A stretch of 64,000 nt of DNA from CAVPMW01 sp963706515. GTDB taxonomy: Bacteria; Chloroflexota; Anaerolineae; Anaerolineales; UBA4823. The DNA lies in contig CAVPMW010000006.1 of the NCBI GenBank assembly GCA_963706515.1, positions 186,001 to 250,000 on the forward strand, read 5' to 3'. The translations under genes were made by a program, and so were the position numbers. Shown in pieces: positions 18,243 through 26,320 of the stretch (positions are counted from its first letter, which is position 1; each line of letters opens with the position of its first letter). The notes under the pieces were generated by a model. That model searched no databases, was not told the DNA's origin, and was given only the letters and a program-made list of their open reading frames with translations.

Positions 18243-19372
18243 TGACTGATCGGGATTATTACGAAATTCTTGGGGTCCAGCGGAATGCCTCCACAGACGA
18301 TCTGAAGGCGGCTTTTCGCCGCATGGCGCGCCAGTACCATCCGGACGTGAACAAAGCACCGGACGCCGAAGAACAGTTTAAAGAAGTCAATGAGGCTTAC
18401 GCCGTGCTTTCCGACCCAGATAAGCGCGCCGCATATGACCGCTTCGGGCATGCCGGGGTGCGCGGTCCGGGCGGTACCACGGACTTCAATGTCGATTTCT
18501 CCGATTTTGCCGATATTTTCGGTGACCTGTTCGGTTTTGGCGGGTTTGGACGCACCAGCGGTCGCAGGGCGCGCAACATGCCCCATCGCGGAGATGACCT
18601 GCAGTACCGGTTGGACCTGACTTTCGAAGAGGCGGTTTTCGGGGTAGAAAAAGAGATCGAGGTCGCCCGGGACGAAGTCTGCAGTGCCTGCGGCGGAAGC
18701 GGCGCCGAGCCGGGTACTACCCCGCAGCGCTGCCCGACCTGCAACGGCACGGGCGAGGTGCGCCAGGTGCGCCAGACCATTTTGGGCTCGATGGTCCAGG
18801 TAGCTACCTGCCCGACCTGCAGGGGAGCCGGTGAAACCATCAGCACCCCCTGCCATGTCTGCCAGGGGCGGGGTTTCGAGCACCACACGCGCAAGAAGAT
18901 CGTCTCCATCCCGGCAGGCGTGGATATGGGCAACCAGATCCGCCTGGCTGGCGAGGGGCAGGCGGGGATCAACGGTGGACCGCCAGGAAACCTGTATATC
19001 GTGGTCAACGTGAAACCCCATAAATTCTTCCGCCGGCGCGATTACGATATCTTGATCGAGCTGACCGTCAATGTGGCTCAGGCGGCCCTGGGGGCAGAAG
19101 TGGAAGTCCCCACCGTAGACGGACCGGATAAATTGAAGATCCCGACCGGCACTCAACCTGGCAAGGTGATTACGTTGAAGGGTAAGGGGGTGCCCCACCT
19201 GCGCGGCAATGGCCGCGGCGATCAGAAGGTGGTGGTCAACGTCGAAGTGCCCACCCGGCTGTCTGGCAAGCAAAAAGAGCTCTTCGAGGAGCTGGCTAAG
19301 AGCCTGGGCAGCGAGGTCAAACCGCAGGAGCGCGGCTTCCTGGACTGGCTCAAGGAAGCTCTGGGCGGATAA
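18242..19372 (+). CDS. dnaJ: Chaperone DnaJ
   Basis: Hsp40 co-chaperone that delivers substrates to DnaK and stimulates its ATPase. It has 376 residues. Order: J domain (1-70) with HPD in YHPDVNKAP; Gly/Phe-rich linker (FGDLFGFGGFGRTSG); four zinc-binding repeats CSACGGSG, CPTCNGTG, CPTCRGAG and CHVCQGRG; two C-terminal beta domains; short C-terminal tail. The ORF is intact. It is the last gene of the hrcA operon, coupled to dnaK by a TAATG overlap. The multi-hairpin repeat at 19,386 begins just after its stop and may serve as its terminator. Confidence 0.97.
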   Translation: MTDRDYYEILGVQRNASTDDLKAAFRRMARQYHPDVNKAPDAEEQFKEVNEAYAVLSDPDKRAAYDRFGHAGVRGPGGTTDFNVDFSDFADIFGDLFGFGGFGRTSGRRARNMPHRGDDLQYRLDLTFEEAVFGVEKEIEVARDEVCSACGGSGAEPGTTPQRCPTCNGTGEVRQVRQTILGSMVQVATCPTCRGAGETISTPCHVCQGRGFEHHTRKKIVSIPAGVDMGNQIRLAGEGQAGINGGPPGNLYIVVNVKPHKFFRRRDYDILIELTVNVAQAALGAEVEVPTVDGPDKLKIPTGTQPGKVITLKGKGVPHLRGNGRGDQKVVVNVEVPTRLSGKQKELFEELAKSLGSEVKPQERGFLDWLKEALGG

Positions 19373-19385
19373 CTGAATAAATAAT

Positions 19386-19655
19386 GACATGAGCTACCCC
19401 TGAATTAATCTTTCTAGGGTAGCCGTAAGTTACTTATGGTAATTTGTGGAACGCCCCCACCGAAGTTGCCGGAGGCAACTTCCCCTCCCCCAAAAAATCG
19501 GGGGAGGGTTATTATCGGAAAAATGGATGGATGGCGGGCATTCGCCCGCCATCCATCCATTTTTCCGAATTATCCCCCTTCCGCCGCAGTAGGCGGCAGG
19601 GTGGGGAATATCGTGTCCACGAAGGCTGAAGATTAAATTCGGGGTGTGTTATGTT
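19386..19655. repeat. Composite multi-hairpin repeat element (type B, full copy)
   Basis: The gap between dnaJ and prmA is filled by consecutive hairpins. Ends: GACATGAGCTACCCCTGAATT and AATTCGGGGTGTGTTATGTT form imperfect terminal inverted repeats. Inside: a GAAGTTGCC/GGCAACTTC hairpin (about 19,463-19,483), CCTCCCCC/GGGGGAGG (about 19,485-19,508), a perfect 24-bp stem with 4-nt loop (19,516-19,539 with 19,544-19,567; CGGAAAAATGG at the base) and CCGCC/GGCGG (about 19,581-19,596). A shorter relative lies at 30,112-30,213. It may be a MITE-like mobile repeat, and it may end dnaJ transcription. No ORF. Confidence 0.6.
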
Positions 19656-19670
19656 ATTTTAGGAATCCAT

Positions 19671-20612
19671 ATGGGAAAAGCTGCCTGGTTAGAAGTCGCA
19701 TTGATTGTGGATGGAGAGCTGGCAGAAGCGGTGGCAGAGGTGCTCAGGCGTTATGCTCCTGAGGGGGTAGCCATCGAGAGCACGGCAGTCCAGTTTGGCG
19801 ATGACGAAAGTGCCGGTCAAGCCGCCGGTCCCTTGCGCGTGGCGGCATATTTACCGGAGGATGAGCGCCTGGAAGAGACGCGCAGTAAGCTGGAGGAAGC
19901 CTTATGGTACCTGGGGCGCATCCGGAGTCTGCCGCCGGCGCAGTACCAGCGGATCGAGGCGCAAGACTGGTCGGAGAGCTGGAAGCAGCATTATAAGCCC
20001 ATCCTCATTGGGGAGCGGTTGCTGGTTGCCCCGGCCTGGATCGAGCTGGACTCGGGCAGCCGTATGCTGGTGCGTATCGATCCTGGCATGGCTTTCGGCA
20101 CAGGCACCCACCCCTCCACCCGGTTGTGTCTGGAGATGGTGGAAGCCAGCTTTACCGCCTCGCCTCTACCGGATGCCGTGATCGACCTGGGCTGCGGCTC
20201 CGGCATCCTGGCGATTGCTGCGCTCAAGCTGGGCGCCCGGCAAGCGTTGGGCGTGGATATCGACCCGGAGGCCATCCAAACGGCGCAGAGCAATGCCGAG
20301 GCGAACGGGGTCGCCAGCCGGCTGGAGCTGGGTTTAGGCTCACTGGAGCAGGTGCTGGATGGTCAGTTCAACCTGCAGCAGGCGCCCCTGGTTTTAGCCA
20401 ATATCCTGGCTCCGGTGCTGGTACGCTTGTTCGGGCAGGGGTTGGGCGAATTAGTGAGCCCAGGCGGCAGCCTGGTGCTCTCCGGCATCCTTGCAGAGCA
20501 GGCGGATGAAGTGCTGGCTGCCGGGCAGCAGCAAGGATTCAGGCAGGTCGAGCGCCGCCAGGAGGAAGACTGGGTGGCTTTGCGGGTAATGAGGGATAAG
20601 GAGGCTGTGTGA
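19671..20612 (+). CDS. prmA: Ribosomal protein L11 methyltransferase PrmA
   Basis: SAM-dependent trimethylation of ribosomal protein L11. It has 313 residues: an N-terminal substrate-recognition domain (WLEVALIVDGELAEAVAEVL), a linker with SESWKQHYKPILIGERLLVAP, FGTGTHPSTRLCLEM, SAM motif I DLGCGSGILAIAALKLG, GVDIDPEAIQTA, and LVLANILAPVLV (the NxL catalytic motif region). ATG 19671 follows AGGA and gives the family start. The next gene overlaps its stop (GTGA), so the injection-spike gene is translationally coupled to it, an unusual pairing. Confidence 0.94.
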   Translation: MGKAAWLEVALIVDGELAEAVAEVLRRYAPEGVAIESTAVQFGDDESAGQAAGPLRVAAYLPEDERLEETRSKLEEALWYLGRIRSLPPAQYQRIEAQDWSESWKQHYKPILIGERLLVAPAWIELDSGSRMLVRIDPGMAFGTGTHPSTRLCLEMVEASFTASPLPDAVIDLGCGSGILAIAALKLGARQALGVDIDPEAIQTAQSNAEANGVASRLELGLGSLEQVLDGQFNLQQAPLVLANILAPVLVRLFGQGLGELVSPGGSLVLSGILAEQADEVLAAGQQQGFRQVERRQEEDWVALRVMRDKEAV

Positions 20613-21676
20613 CAAATCAATATTTGCAAGTGCGTCCGACTTTGATAATTGATGGGCAGGTCCGGTCGTTATTGAGTCAAGATTTGCTCAAGCTGACCGT
20701 CGTGGATGCCCTGAACAGTCCTGCCCGCTGCCGGATGGATTTGAACAATTGGGGGGAACTGGAAGGACGGGTTGGTTATCTTTACTTCAATAAAGAAGAG
20801 CTCGGTTTGGCTAGAGAGCTCAGCGTAAGGGTTGGCAAAACATCCTTGTTCAAGGGTAAGATAAATGCAGTCGAAGCCGACTACTCGACTGACGCACCAC
20901 CACAGATTTCCGTTACAGCGGAAGATCGGCTGGCAGACCTGCGGCTCTCCCAGCATTCCCGCAGCTTTACGGATACCAGCCTGGCAGACATAATCTACCA
21001 AATCGGCAACGAGCATGGCTTGAGGACCGCAATCAAAGCAGATGTCCCCAATCACCATTACGCCAACCTGTACCAGCATAATCAGACCGACCTTGAGTTC
21101 CTGCTCAGCCTAACTGGAGGTCTAGGCGCGAATGTGCGCTACAGCAATGCCAGGTTAGAGGTATTCCAGAACTGGCGTGTGAAAAAACCGCTCAGTCTGG
21201 TATTGGGTAGTTCCCTGATTTCTGCGAATGCGATAGCTGACCTGACAGACCAGCGCACGACAGTACATGTCACCGGTTGGGACTGGCAGGATAAAGAGGT
21301 TATCGACGAGGCTGCAGATGCAGGCCTGTTGACGGATGAGCTGGGAGGGCTAACCAGCGGGAGCACTTTGCTGAGCGCAGGCTTTGGCGAGGATACGGAA
21401 TATTTGCTCCAGCAGAGGCCATTTAGTGCGCAAGAAGCCTCCAGTATGGCGCAGGCAGCGTTCCGCCAGCGCGCCAGAGGGTTCGCGCAGGTGGGAGCGG
21501 TTGCGGATGGCAACCCAAAATTGAATGCCGGTATACATGTCCAGATCAGCGGTCTGGGAGCATGGTTCGACGGTCATTATTACGTCACGAGGGTGCTCCA
21601 CCGGTTTGATCTGCAAAAGGGCTATCTCAGCGAATTCCAGGCCACACGGGCGGGAATCGGCGGGTATAGCGATTAA
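20609..21676 (+). CDS. gpD/VgrG-N-like spike hub protein
   Basis: Phage late control protein D family (the N-terminal, gp27-like hub half of VgrG), found in tailed phages, type VI secretion and extracellular contractile injection systems. It has 355 residues. Visible: an N-terminal beta-rich region, ISVTAEDRLADLRLSQHSRSF, the LADIIYQIGNEHGL segment, and YQHNQTDLEFLLSLTGGLGANVRY, which is the family's most recognisable stretch (usually QY.ETDWEFL.RLA). GTG 20609 overlaps the prmA stop. The next gene encodes the gp5/gpV half, so together they form a split VgrG. No tube, sheath, baseplate or ATPase genes are in the window. Confidence 0.8.
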   Translation: MTNQYLQVRPTLIIDGQVRSLLSQDLLKLTVVDALNSPARCRMDLNNWGELEGRVGYLYFNKEELGLARELSVRVGKTSLFKGKINAVEADYSTDAPPQISVTAEDRLADLRLSQHSRSFTDTSLADIIYQIGNEHGLRTAIKADVPNHHYANLYQHNQTDLEFLLSLTGGLGANVRYSNARLEVFQNWRVKKPLSLVLGSSLISANAIADLTDQRTTVHVTGWDWQDKEVIDEAADAGLLTDELGGLTSGSTLLSAGFGEDTEYLLQQRPFSAQEASSMAQAAFRQRARGFAQVGAVADGNPKLNAGIHVQISGLGAWFDGHYYVTRVLHRFDLQKGYLSEFQATRAGIGGYSD

Positions 21677-21758
21677 TCCAAACCCGGTCAGGAACAGCCG
21701 CCAGTCGGGTTTGCCTGGTCGGCGCACTTGAGGAAGATAATGGATAAGGAAGGGTGAT

Positions 21759-22467
21759 ATGTCATCCAAAGAAACAGCCAAAGCCTTCCCCGAGGCGAAG
21801 ATGCCGCCTCCGGGCTGGTATGGAGTTCTATTCTGGTCTCGTTGTAGAGGTTAGAGACCCGGAGGGGCAAGGACGGATCAAGGTGCGCCTGCCCTGGGTG
21901 CTGGATGCAGGGGGAAGTCCTAATGAAGCCTGGGCGCGCCTGGCAACCTTGATGGCCGGAGACCACCGGGGGAGCTGGTTTATCCCCGAAGTGGACGATG
22001 AAGTGCTGCTGGCGTTCGAAGGCGGCGATCCGAGCCGGCCATATATTTTAGGTGCACTGTGGAACGGACGCGATACCCCACCGGCGGAGATGGACGCCGC
22101 CGGCAGGAATGAGCTCAAAGTGCTGCGCTCGCGCAATGGATTGCAAATCACGCTGCTAGATGAGGACGGGCGCGAACGGCTCGAGCTGGAAACACCCGGG
22201 GGACAGCAGATAACTTTAAAGGATGGACCAGGTGAGATCGAAATCCGTGACAGCAACGGCAACCGCATCCTGCTGAGCCCAGCGGGGATCGAGGTGGACG
22301 CAGCAGCCAGCGTGAAGGTCAATGCCACTAATGTCCAGGTTTCGGCGGCGATGGTCAGAGTTGATGCGGGATTATCCCGCTTCAGCGGAGTAGTGCAGTG
22401 CGATACGCTGATCACCAATTCTGTGATCAGCTCATCCTATACCCCTGGAGCGGGGAATATCTGGTAA
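21759..22467 (+). CDS. gpV/gp5-like spike (VgrG C-terminal half; 5' frameshift)
   Basis: Baseplate assembly protein V / gp5 OB-fold family, forming the needle-like spike. From about residue 25: YSGLVVEVRDPEGQGRIKVRLPW, then SWFIPEVDDEVLLAFEGGDPSRPYILGALWNG, the hallmark of the VgrG OB fold. After that come triplex beta-helix-like repeats (QQITLKDGPGEIEIRDSNGNRI and VDAAASVKVNATNVQV) ending TPGAGNIW. ATG 21759 is preceded by AAGGAAGGG and gives MSSKETAKAFPEAKMPPPGWYG; a one-base shift near 21,825 then joins it to the main frame. Total about 235 residues. No toxin domain is visible. Confidence 0.8.
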
Positions 22468-22487
22468 CCCCGCGCTAAGTATAGGTC

Positions 22488-22845
22488 TCAGAGGGTAATT
22501 ACCTTCGCAGCCCGGTTTTGCGCTTCGAGGATATCGGCCATGCTGCCAATGAGACCAACCTGCACTTTTTCTACCAGGTTATAGTAGCTCAGGCACGAGG
22601 AACACAGCACCAGACGCACACCTTTCTCTTCCAGCCGGTGCAGGCGTTCCAGCATAGGGGAGCCGGTCACTGCCAGCCGGACGCCATCCGTGTAAAAACA
22701 CATCGCAGACCGGTAAGCTCCCGGTTTGTTCCAGCAGGGTCAGGTAAGTATTGAACAGCTTGAGCTGGAGGTCGGTGTCACCACTCCCCATCCCATAACT
22801 TTTCACCAGAATTACTGTATCTTGCATCGGGTTTGTATCTGCCAT
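22488..22845 (-). CDS. YedF/DsrE-like sulfurtransferase-family protein (one frameshift)
   Basis: Matches the C-terminal DsrE-like domain of YedF (sulfurtransferase-like selenium-metabolism proteins): VILVKSYGMGSGDTDLQLKLFNTYL at the start, then MCFYTDGVRLAVTGSPMLERL, LEEKGVRLVLCSSCLSYYNL (usual CGTCLDYY) and VGLIGSMADILEAQNRAAKVI. Both Cys of the C-x2-C are kept. The TusA-like N-terminal domain of full YedF is absent. The frame breaks at about 22,700-22,712. Restored length is about 119 residues. Likely persulfide or selenium relay; the partner is unknown. Confidence 0.78.
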
Positions 22846-22885
22846 TGGGCGCTCTCCAGAATCCTTTAGCTATCAGTGAGCCATC

Positions 22886-23656
22886 CTACTGGATGGTCCA
22901 ACCGCCGTCGATCAGCAAAGTTGCGCCGGTAATCAATGCGGCTGCCGGCGATGCCAGGAAGACCACTGCTCCAGCTACATCGGCTGGATCGCCGATCCGC
23001 CCGAGGGGGATGCGCCGCAGCACAGACTGCTCGTTCTGTGGATCTTCCAGCCATTTGCGGGTGCCGGGGGTACGGATGAAGGTGGGCGCAACCGCATTGA
23101 CGGTGATGTGATACTGCGCCCACTCCAGGGCCAGGCACTTCGTCAGGTGGGAGATGGCAGCCTTGGTCATGCAGTAGATCGACTCGCTCGGCAGGGCGAT
23201 GAAGCCGGCTTGCGAGCTCAGGTTGACGATGCACCCGGAATTTTGGGCGATCATGATCCGCCCGGCTTCCTGGGAGGCGAAGAAAGTGCCTTTCAAGTTG
23301 ACCGCCAGGGTGTCGTCAAAGTCTCGCTCGGTGACGACCTCCGCCAGGTTGGGCTCGCCGATGCCGGCGTTATTGACCAGGATATCGATCCGGCCGAAGT
23401 CCTGCTGCGCCTGGCGGATTGCGGCGCGCACCTGGTCGAGGGAGAATAGATCCATCTGGTAGGTGCGCACCCTGCGCCCCAGCGCAGCGATCTCAGCCAC
23501 GACCGGGCTGCCAGACGGCTGGTCGCGCAATCCTAGAGCCAGGTCAGCTCCGGCTTGCGCCAGGGCCAGGGCGATGGCTGCGCCCAGCCCGCGCCCAGCT
23601 CCGGTGACCAGGGCGACTTTTCCATCCAGGCGAAAATCTGCTGCGGGGGTAGGCAT
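22886..23656 (-). CDS. Short-chain dehydrogenase/reductase (FabG-like), 1
   Basis: Classical SDR of 256 residues using NAD(P)H. TGAGRGLG (cofactor loop), LVNNAGIG, SSQAG (catalytic Ser region), YCMTK (catalytic Tyr-x3-Lys) and the C-terminal GATLLIDGGWTI are all present. The substrate is not deducible; close relatives are annotated as gluconate 5-dehydrogenase or 3-oxoacyl-ACP reductase. It starts at ATG 23656, next to the RelE-like toxin gene on the same strand, which ends 16 nt upstream of it. Confidence 0.9.
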   Translation of the reverse strand: MPTPAADFRLDGKVALVTGAGRGLGAAIALALAQAGADLALGLRDQPSGSPVVAEIAALGRRVRTYQMDLFSLDQVRAAIRQAQQDFGRIDILVNNAGIGEPNLAEVVTERDFDDTLAVNLKGTFFASQEAGRIMIAQNSGCIVNLSSQAGFIALPSESIYCMTKAAISHLTKCLALEWAQYHITVNAVAPTFIRTPGTRKWLEDPQNEQSVLRRIPLGRIGDPADVAGAVVFLASPAAALITGATLLIDGGWTIQ

Positions 23657-23671
23657 GCTGCTGCTCCTGAT

Positions 23672-23950
23672 TCAAGGTTTTTGGTAAACATCTTCATGTG
23701 CACCAATGAAGCGATGCACGCATATTCGCTCACCGGTATCCGGGTCTTGCTCGAAATGAAACGTCCAGCGATATTTTTGACTTACCCGGCCCGACCAGAT
23801 GCCTGGATACCCTTCAATTCGCTCGATATTCAAGCCGGGGTGGGAAGGATTCTCCTGGAAGAGCATAAAAGCCTTGCGCGCCTGCTCTTTAATATCCGGG
23901 GGCAAGCCCTCAAATGCTTTTACAAAGCGCGGGGTTCGCCGATGCTTCAC
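23672..23950 (-). CDS. RelE/ParE-superfamily toxin
   Basis: Small 92-residue basic protein resembling RelE/YoeB-type mRNA interferases: RTPRFVKAFEGLPPDIKEQARKAF helix-turn start, FQENPSHPGLNIERIEGYPGIWSGRVSQKYRW core (usual hallmarks: the L.i..i.g...iw..ri...yR pattern) and FIGAHEDVY end (usual iG.HD.vY). The residue R in KYRW corresponds to a conserved catalytic Arg. It lies 3 nt after the RHH protein on the same strand, the normal antitoxin-toxin order. Toxin activity is inferred from family. Confidence 0.8.
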   Translation of the reverse strand: MKHRRTPRFVKAFEGLPPDIKEQARKAFMLFQENPSHPGLNIERIEGYPGIWSGRVSQKYRWTFHFEQDPDTGERICVHRFIGAHEDVYQKP

Positions 23951-23953
23951 AGG

Positions 23954-24223
23954 TTACTTGAGGCTGGTTAAAAATTCTTCCATACTGTCAAAGGTCTCGT
24001 AATTGCCTGCTGCCAGGTCTGATTCAACATCCCGCTCCGCTGCCTGCCAGGCTTCCGTCCAAAACCATTCTTGCCCCGGCTTGGGTGTCTGGTGAGCCTG
24101 AAGATAGACGTCGATCGCTTCGCGGATCATCTCCGATACCGGTTTATCATCCACGAAGGATAGCAGGCGCAAACGCTTATACTGGTCGGACTCCAAACGC
24201 AGCGATATGGTTTTCATAGGCAT
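23954..24223 (-). CDS. Ribbon-helix-helix antitoxin
   Basis: 89-residue antitoxin-like protein. The N-terminus MPMKTISLRLESDQYKRLR with VSEMIREAIDVYLQAH is a ribbon-helix-helix DNA-binding domain; the C-terminal GNYETFDSMEEFLTSLK is the typical toxin-neutralising tail. The ATG at 24223 is chosen; ATG 24217 is also possible; the longer ORF upstream lacks family similarity. Expected to bind its own promoter. AT-rich sequence with overlapping TATA-type repeats (24,245-24,285) precedes it and may contain promoter and operator. Confidence 0.8.
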   Translation of the reverse strand: MPMKTISLRLESDQYKRLRLLSFVDDKPVSEMIREAIDVYLQAHQTPKPGQEWFWTEAWQAAERDVESDLAAGNYETFDSMEEFLTSLK

Positions 24224-24310
24224 CTCTGTTCTACAGCCTTCTTTGTATACCGTTATATAATGATATAAGTATATCACACTACCGGTGTATGTGCACCCCA
24301 ATATTATATA

Positions 24311-24420
24311 TAGGAGTTACGCAGTTGAAACGGAAAAGGCCGAAAATAAGGTTGATGGGTGGGGACCCCCACCCATCAACCTTATTTTCGGTAATTCCTT
24401 TGGGAACTGCGTAAGTCCTA
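24311..24420. repeat. Palindromic MITE-like element, type A (complete copy)
   Basis: 110-bp imperfect palindrome. Outer inverted repeats TAGGAGTTACGCAGTT (24,311-24,326) and AACTGCGTAAGTCCTA (24,405-24,420) match at 15 of 16. Inside is a perfect 25-bp stem (24,340-24,364 with 24,367-24,391; base CCGAAAATAAGG) with a 2-nt centre. The right shoulder GGTAATTCCTTTGGGAACT recurs at 47,216. It has no coding capacity. It lies between the divergent antitoxin and polX genes, in AT-rich flanks that could be a duplicated TA-rich target. Confidence 0.75.
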
Positions 24421-24498
24421 ATATATTGGGTTCACTGAGACTGACGTCATAAATTTGGACAGATAAGATCTAAAAAGTATGCCGCATCCCTTATATGG

Positions 24499-24504
24499 TA
24501 TCAT
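24499..24504 (+). promoter_or_regulatory. -10 box of a probable leaderless promoter (polX)
   Basis: TATCAT in ATGGTATCAT ends 6 nt before the polX ATG at 24511; no ribosome-binding site. Confidence 0.4.
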
Positions 24505-24510
24505 TTCGGC

Positions 24511-26255
24511 ATGCCAACCGAATCTACGAAGTTTACCAACCAACAGCTCGCCGATATTTTTACGCTCATCGGCGACTTGCTCGAGATCAAAGGCGAGATC
24601 ATCTACAAGACGCTGGCTTACCGCAAGGCGGCCGATTCGCTTACCAGCCAGGGACGCCAGGTGTACGACATCTGGCAGGAAGGCGGAAAGCTGACCGAGA
24701 TCCCTGGGGTGGGCAAGGCCATCGCCGATAAGATCGATGAGCTTTTCCGCACCGGACAGCTCGCTTACCTGGAACGCCTGAAGCAGGAGATACCGGTCAC
24801 GCTGGTCGAGCTGCTGCGGGTCCCGGACGTAGGTCCTAAGAAGGCAGCCTTGTTCTGGAAGCAGGCTGGTGTTACCGACCTGGCCAGCCTGGAGACCGCG
24901 GCGCGCGCCGGGCGGCTACGCAACCTGCCGGGGATGGGCGATAAGTCTGAAGCCAAGATCATCGCCGGGATCGAAGCGTACAAGCGGCGCGGCGACCGCG
25001 TGCCGCTGGGCAAGGCATGGCCTTTTGCCCAGCAGATGCTGGCTTACCTGGCGCAGGCGCCGGGTGTGGAGAAAACCTCCATTGGCGGCAGCCTGCGGCG
25101 CATGCGCAGCACCGTGGGCGACCTGGACCTGCTGGCAGCCGCCGCGGACTCTTCCGGGGTGATGCAGGCGTTCGTCAGCCACCCGCAGGTGATGGCGGTG
25201 ATCGCCGGGGGGAGACCAAAGCCAGCGTCGAGTTCGACAATAACCTGCGCGCCCAGCTCTGGGTCCACCCGCCGGAGCGCTTCGGCACAGCCCTGCAGTA
25301 CGCCACCGGCTCCAAAGACCACAACGTGCGGCTGCGCGAGCTGGCTCTCAAGAAAGGGCTCTCGCTCTCCGACCAGGCCTTCCTCAAAGAGGATGGCACG
25401 GAGCTGCTCGTCGCCGACGAGGAGGGGGTTTACGCCACCCTGGGCCTGCCCTGGATCCCGCCTGAGCTGCGCGAGGACCACGGCGAAGTGGAAGCTGCCC
25501 TGGCAGGGCGCTTGCCACGCTTGATCGAGGTCGGCGACATTCACGCCGACCTGCATGCCCATTCCACCTGGAGCGACGGTGAGCTTTCGATCCGTGAGAT
25601 GGCGGAGGCAGCCATAAAGCGCGGCCACCGAGTGTTGGCAATCACCGACCATTCGGGCAGCCTGGGGGTGGCTGGCGGGCTTTCGGAGGAAGACCTGGGC
25701 CGCCAGCGCATGGAGATCGAAGCCGTGCGGAAGGAGATGCAGGACCGGATTATCCTGCTGCAAGGCACGGAGGTCGAGATCCGCGCCGACGGCAGCCTGG
25801 ATTATTCGGACGAAGCCCTGGCGAAGCTGGACATGGTGATCGCCTCGCTGCACACCAGCCTGCGCCAGCCCCGCCAGCAAGTCACCGAGCGCCTGATCCG
25901 GGCCATCCGCAACCCGCACGTGGATATCATCGGGCATCCTACCGGACGCCTGTTCCCCGCCCGGGAGGGCGCTGACCTGGACATGGAGGCGGTATTCCAG
26001 GCGGCTGCCGAAAGCGGGGTGGCGTTGGAGATGAACGCACATCCGGACCGCCTCGACCTGGATGACGTGCATGCCCGCCGGGCAGCCGGGCTGGGCATTC
26101 CGCTCAGCATTAACACGGATGCCCATTCAGCCAGCAACCTGGACCTGCTCTTCTTCGGGGTGGCGACTGCTCGCCGGGGCTGGGTGGAGCCGGGATCAGT
26201 GATCAACACCTGGGAGCCATCCCGCCTGCTGGAGTGGCTGCACTCACGGGGGTGA
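24511..26255 (+). CDS. polX: DNA polymerase/3'-5' exonuclease PolX (one frameshift)
   Basis: Bacterial family X polymerase for gap filling in base-excision repair. Order: 8-kDa domain, helix-hairpin-helix motifs (IPGVGKAIADKI, VPDVGPKKAALF), palm domain with GGSLRRMRSTVGDLDLLA (two catalytic Asp), then TALQYATGSKDHNVRLRELA, and a C-terminal PHP domain (DIHADLHAHSTWSDG, ITDHS, GTEVEIRADGSLDY, IIGHPTGRLF, NTDAHS). The frame breaks at the G-run near 25,210. Restored length is about 581 residues. The third polymerase carboxylate site reads AQLWV, where most PolX have a VDLRV-like Asp, so polymerase activity is doubtful; the PHP nuclease site looks complete. Confidence 0.9.
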
Positions 26256-26320
26256 TAAACCTCGTTCTGATCATCTGGTACAATACGGCACTAAACCCTG
26301 AAACATCGAGAGAGTCCATC

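Noticed and set aside
20609..22467. Spike genes as part of a prophage
   Set aside because: No integrase, capsid, terminase, portal or tail-tube genes are nearby, and the first gene is coupled to prmA.
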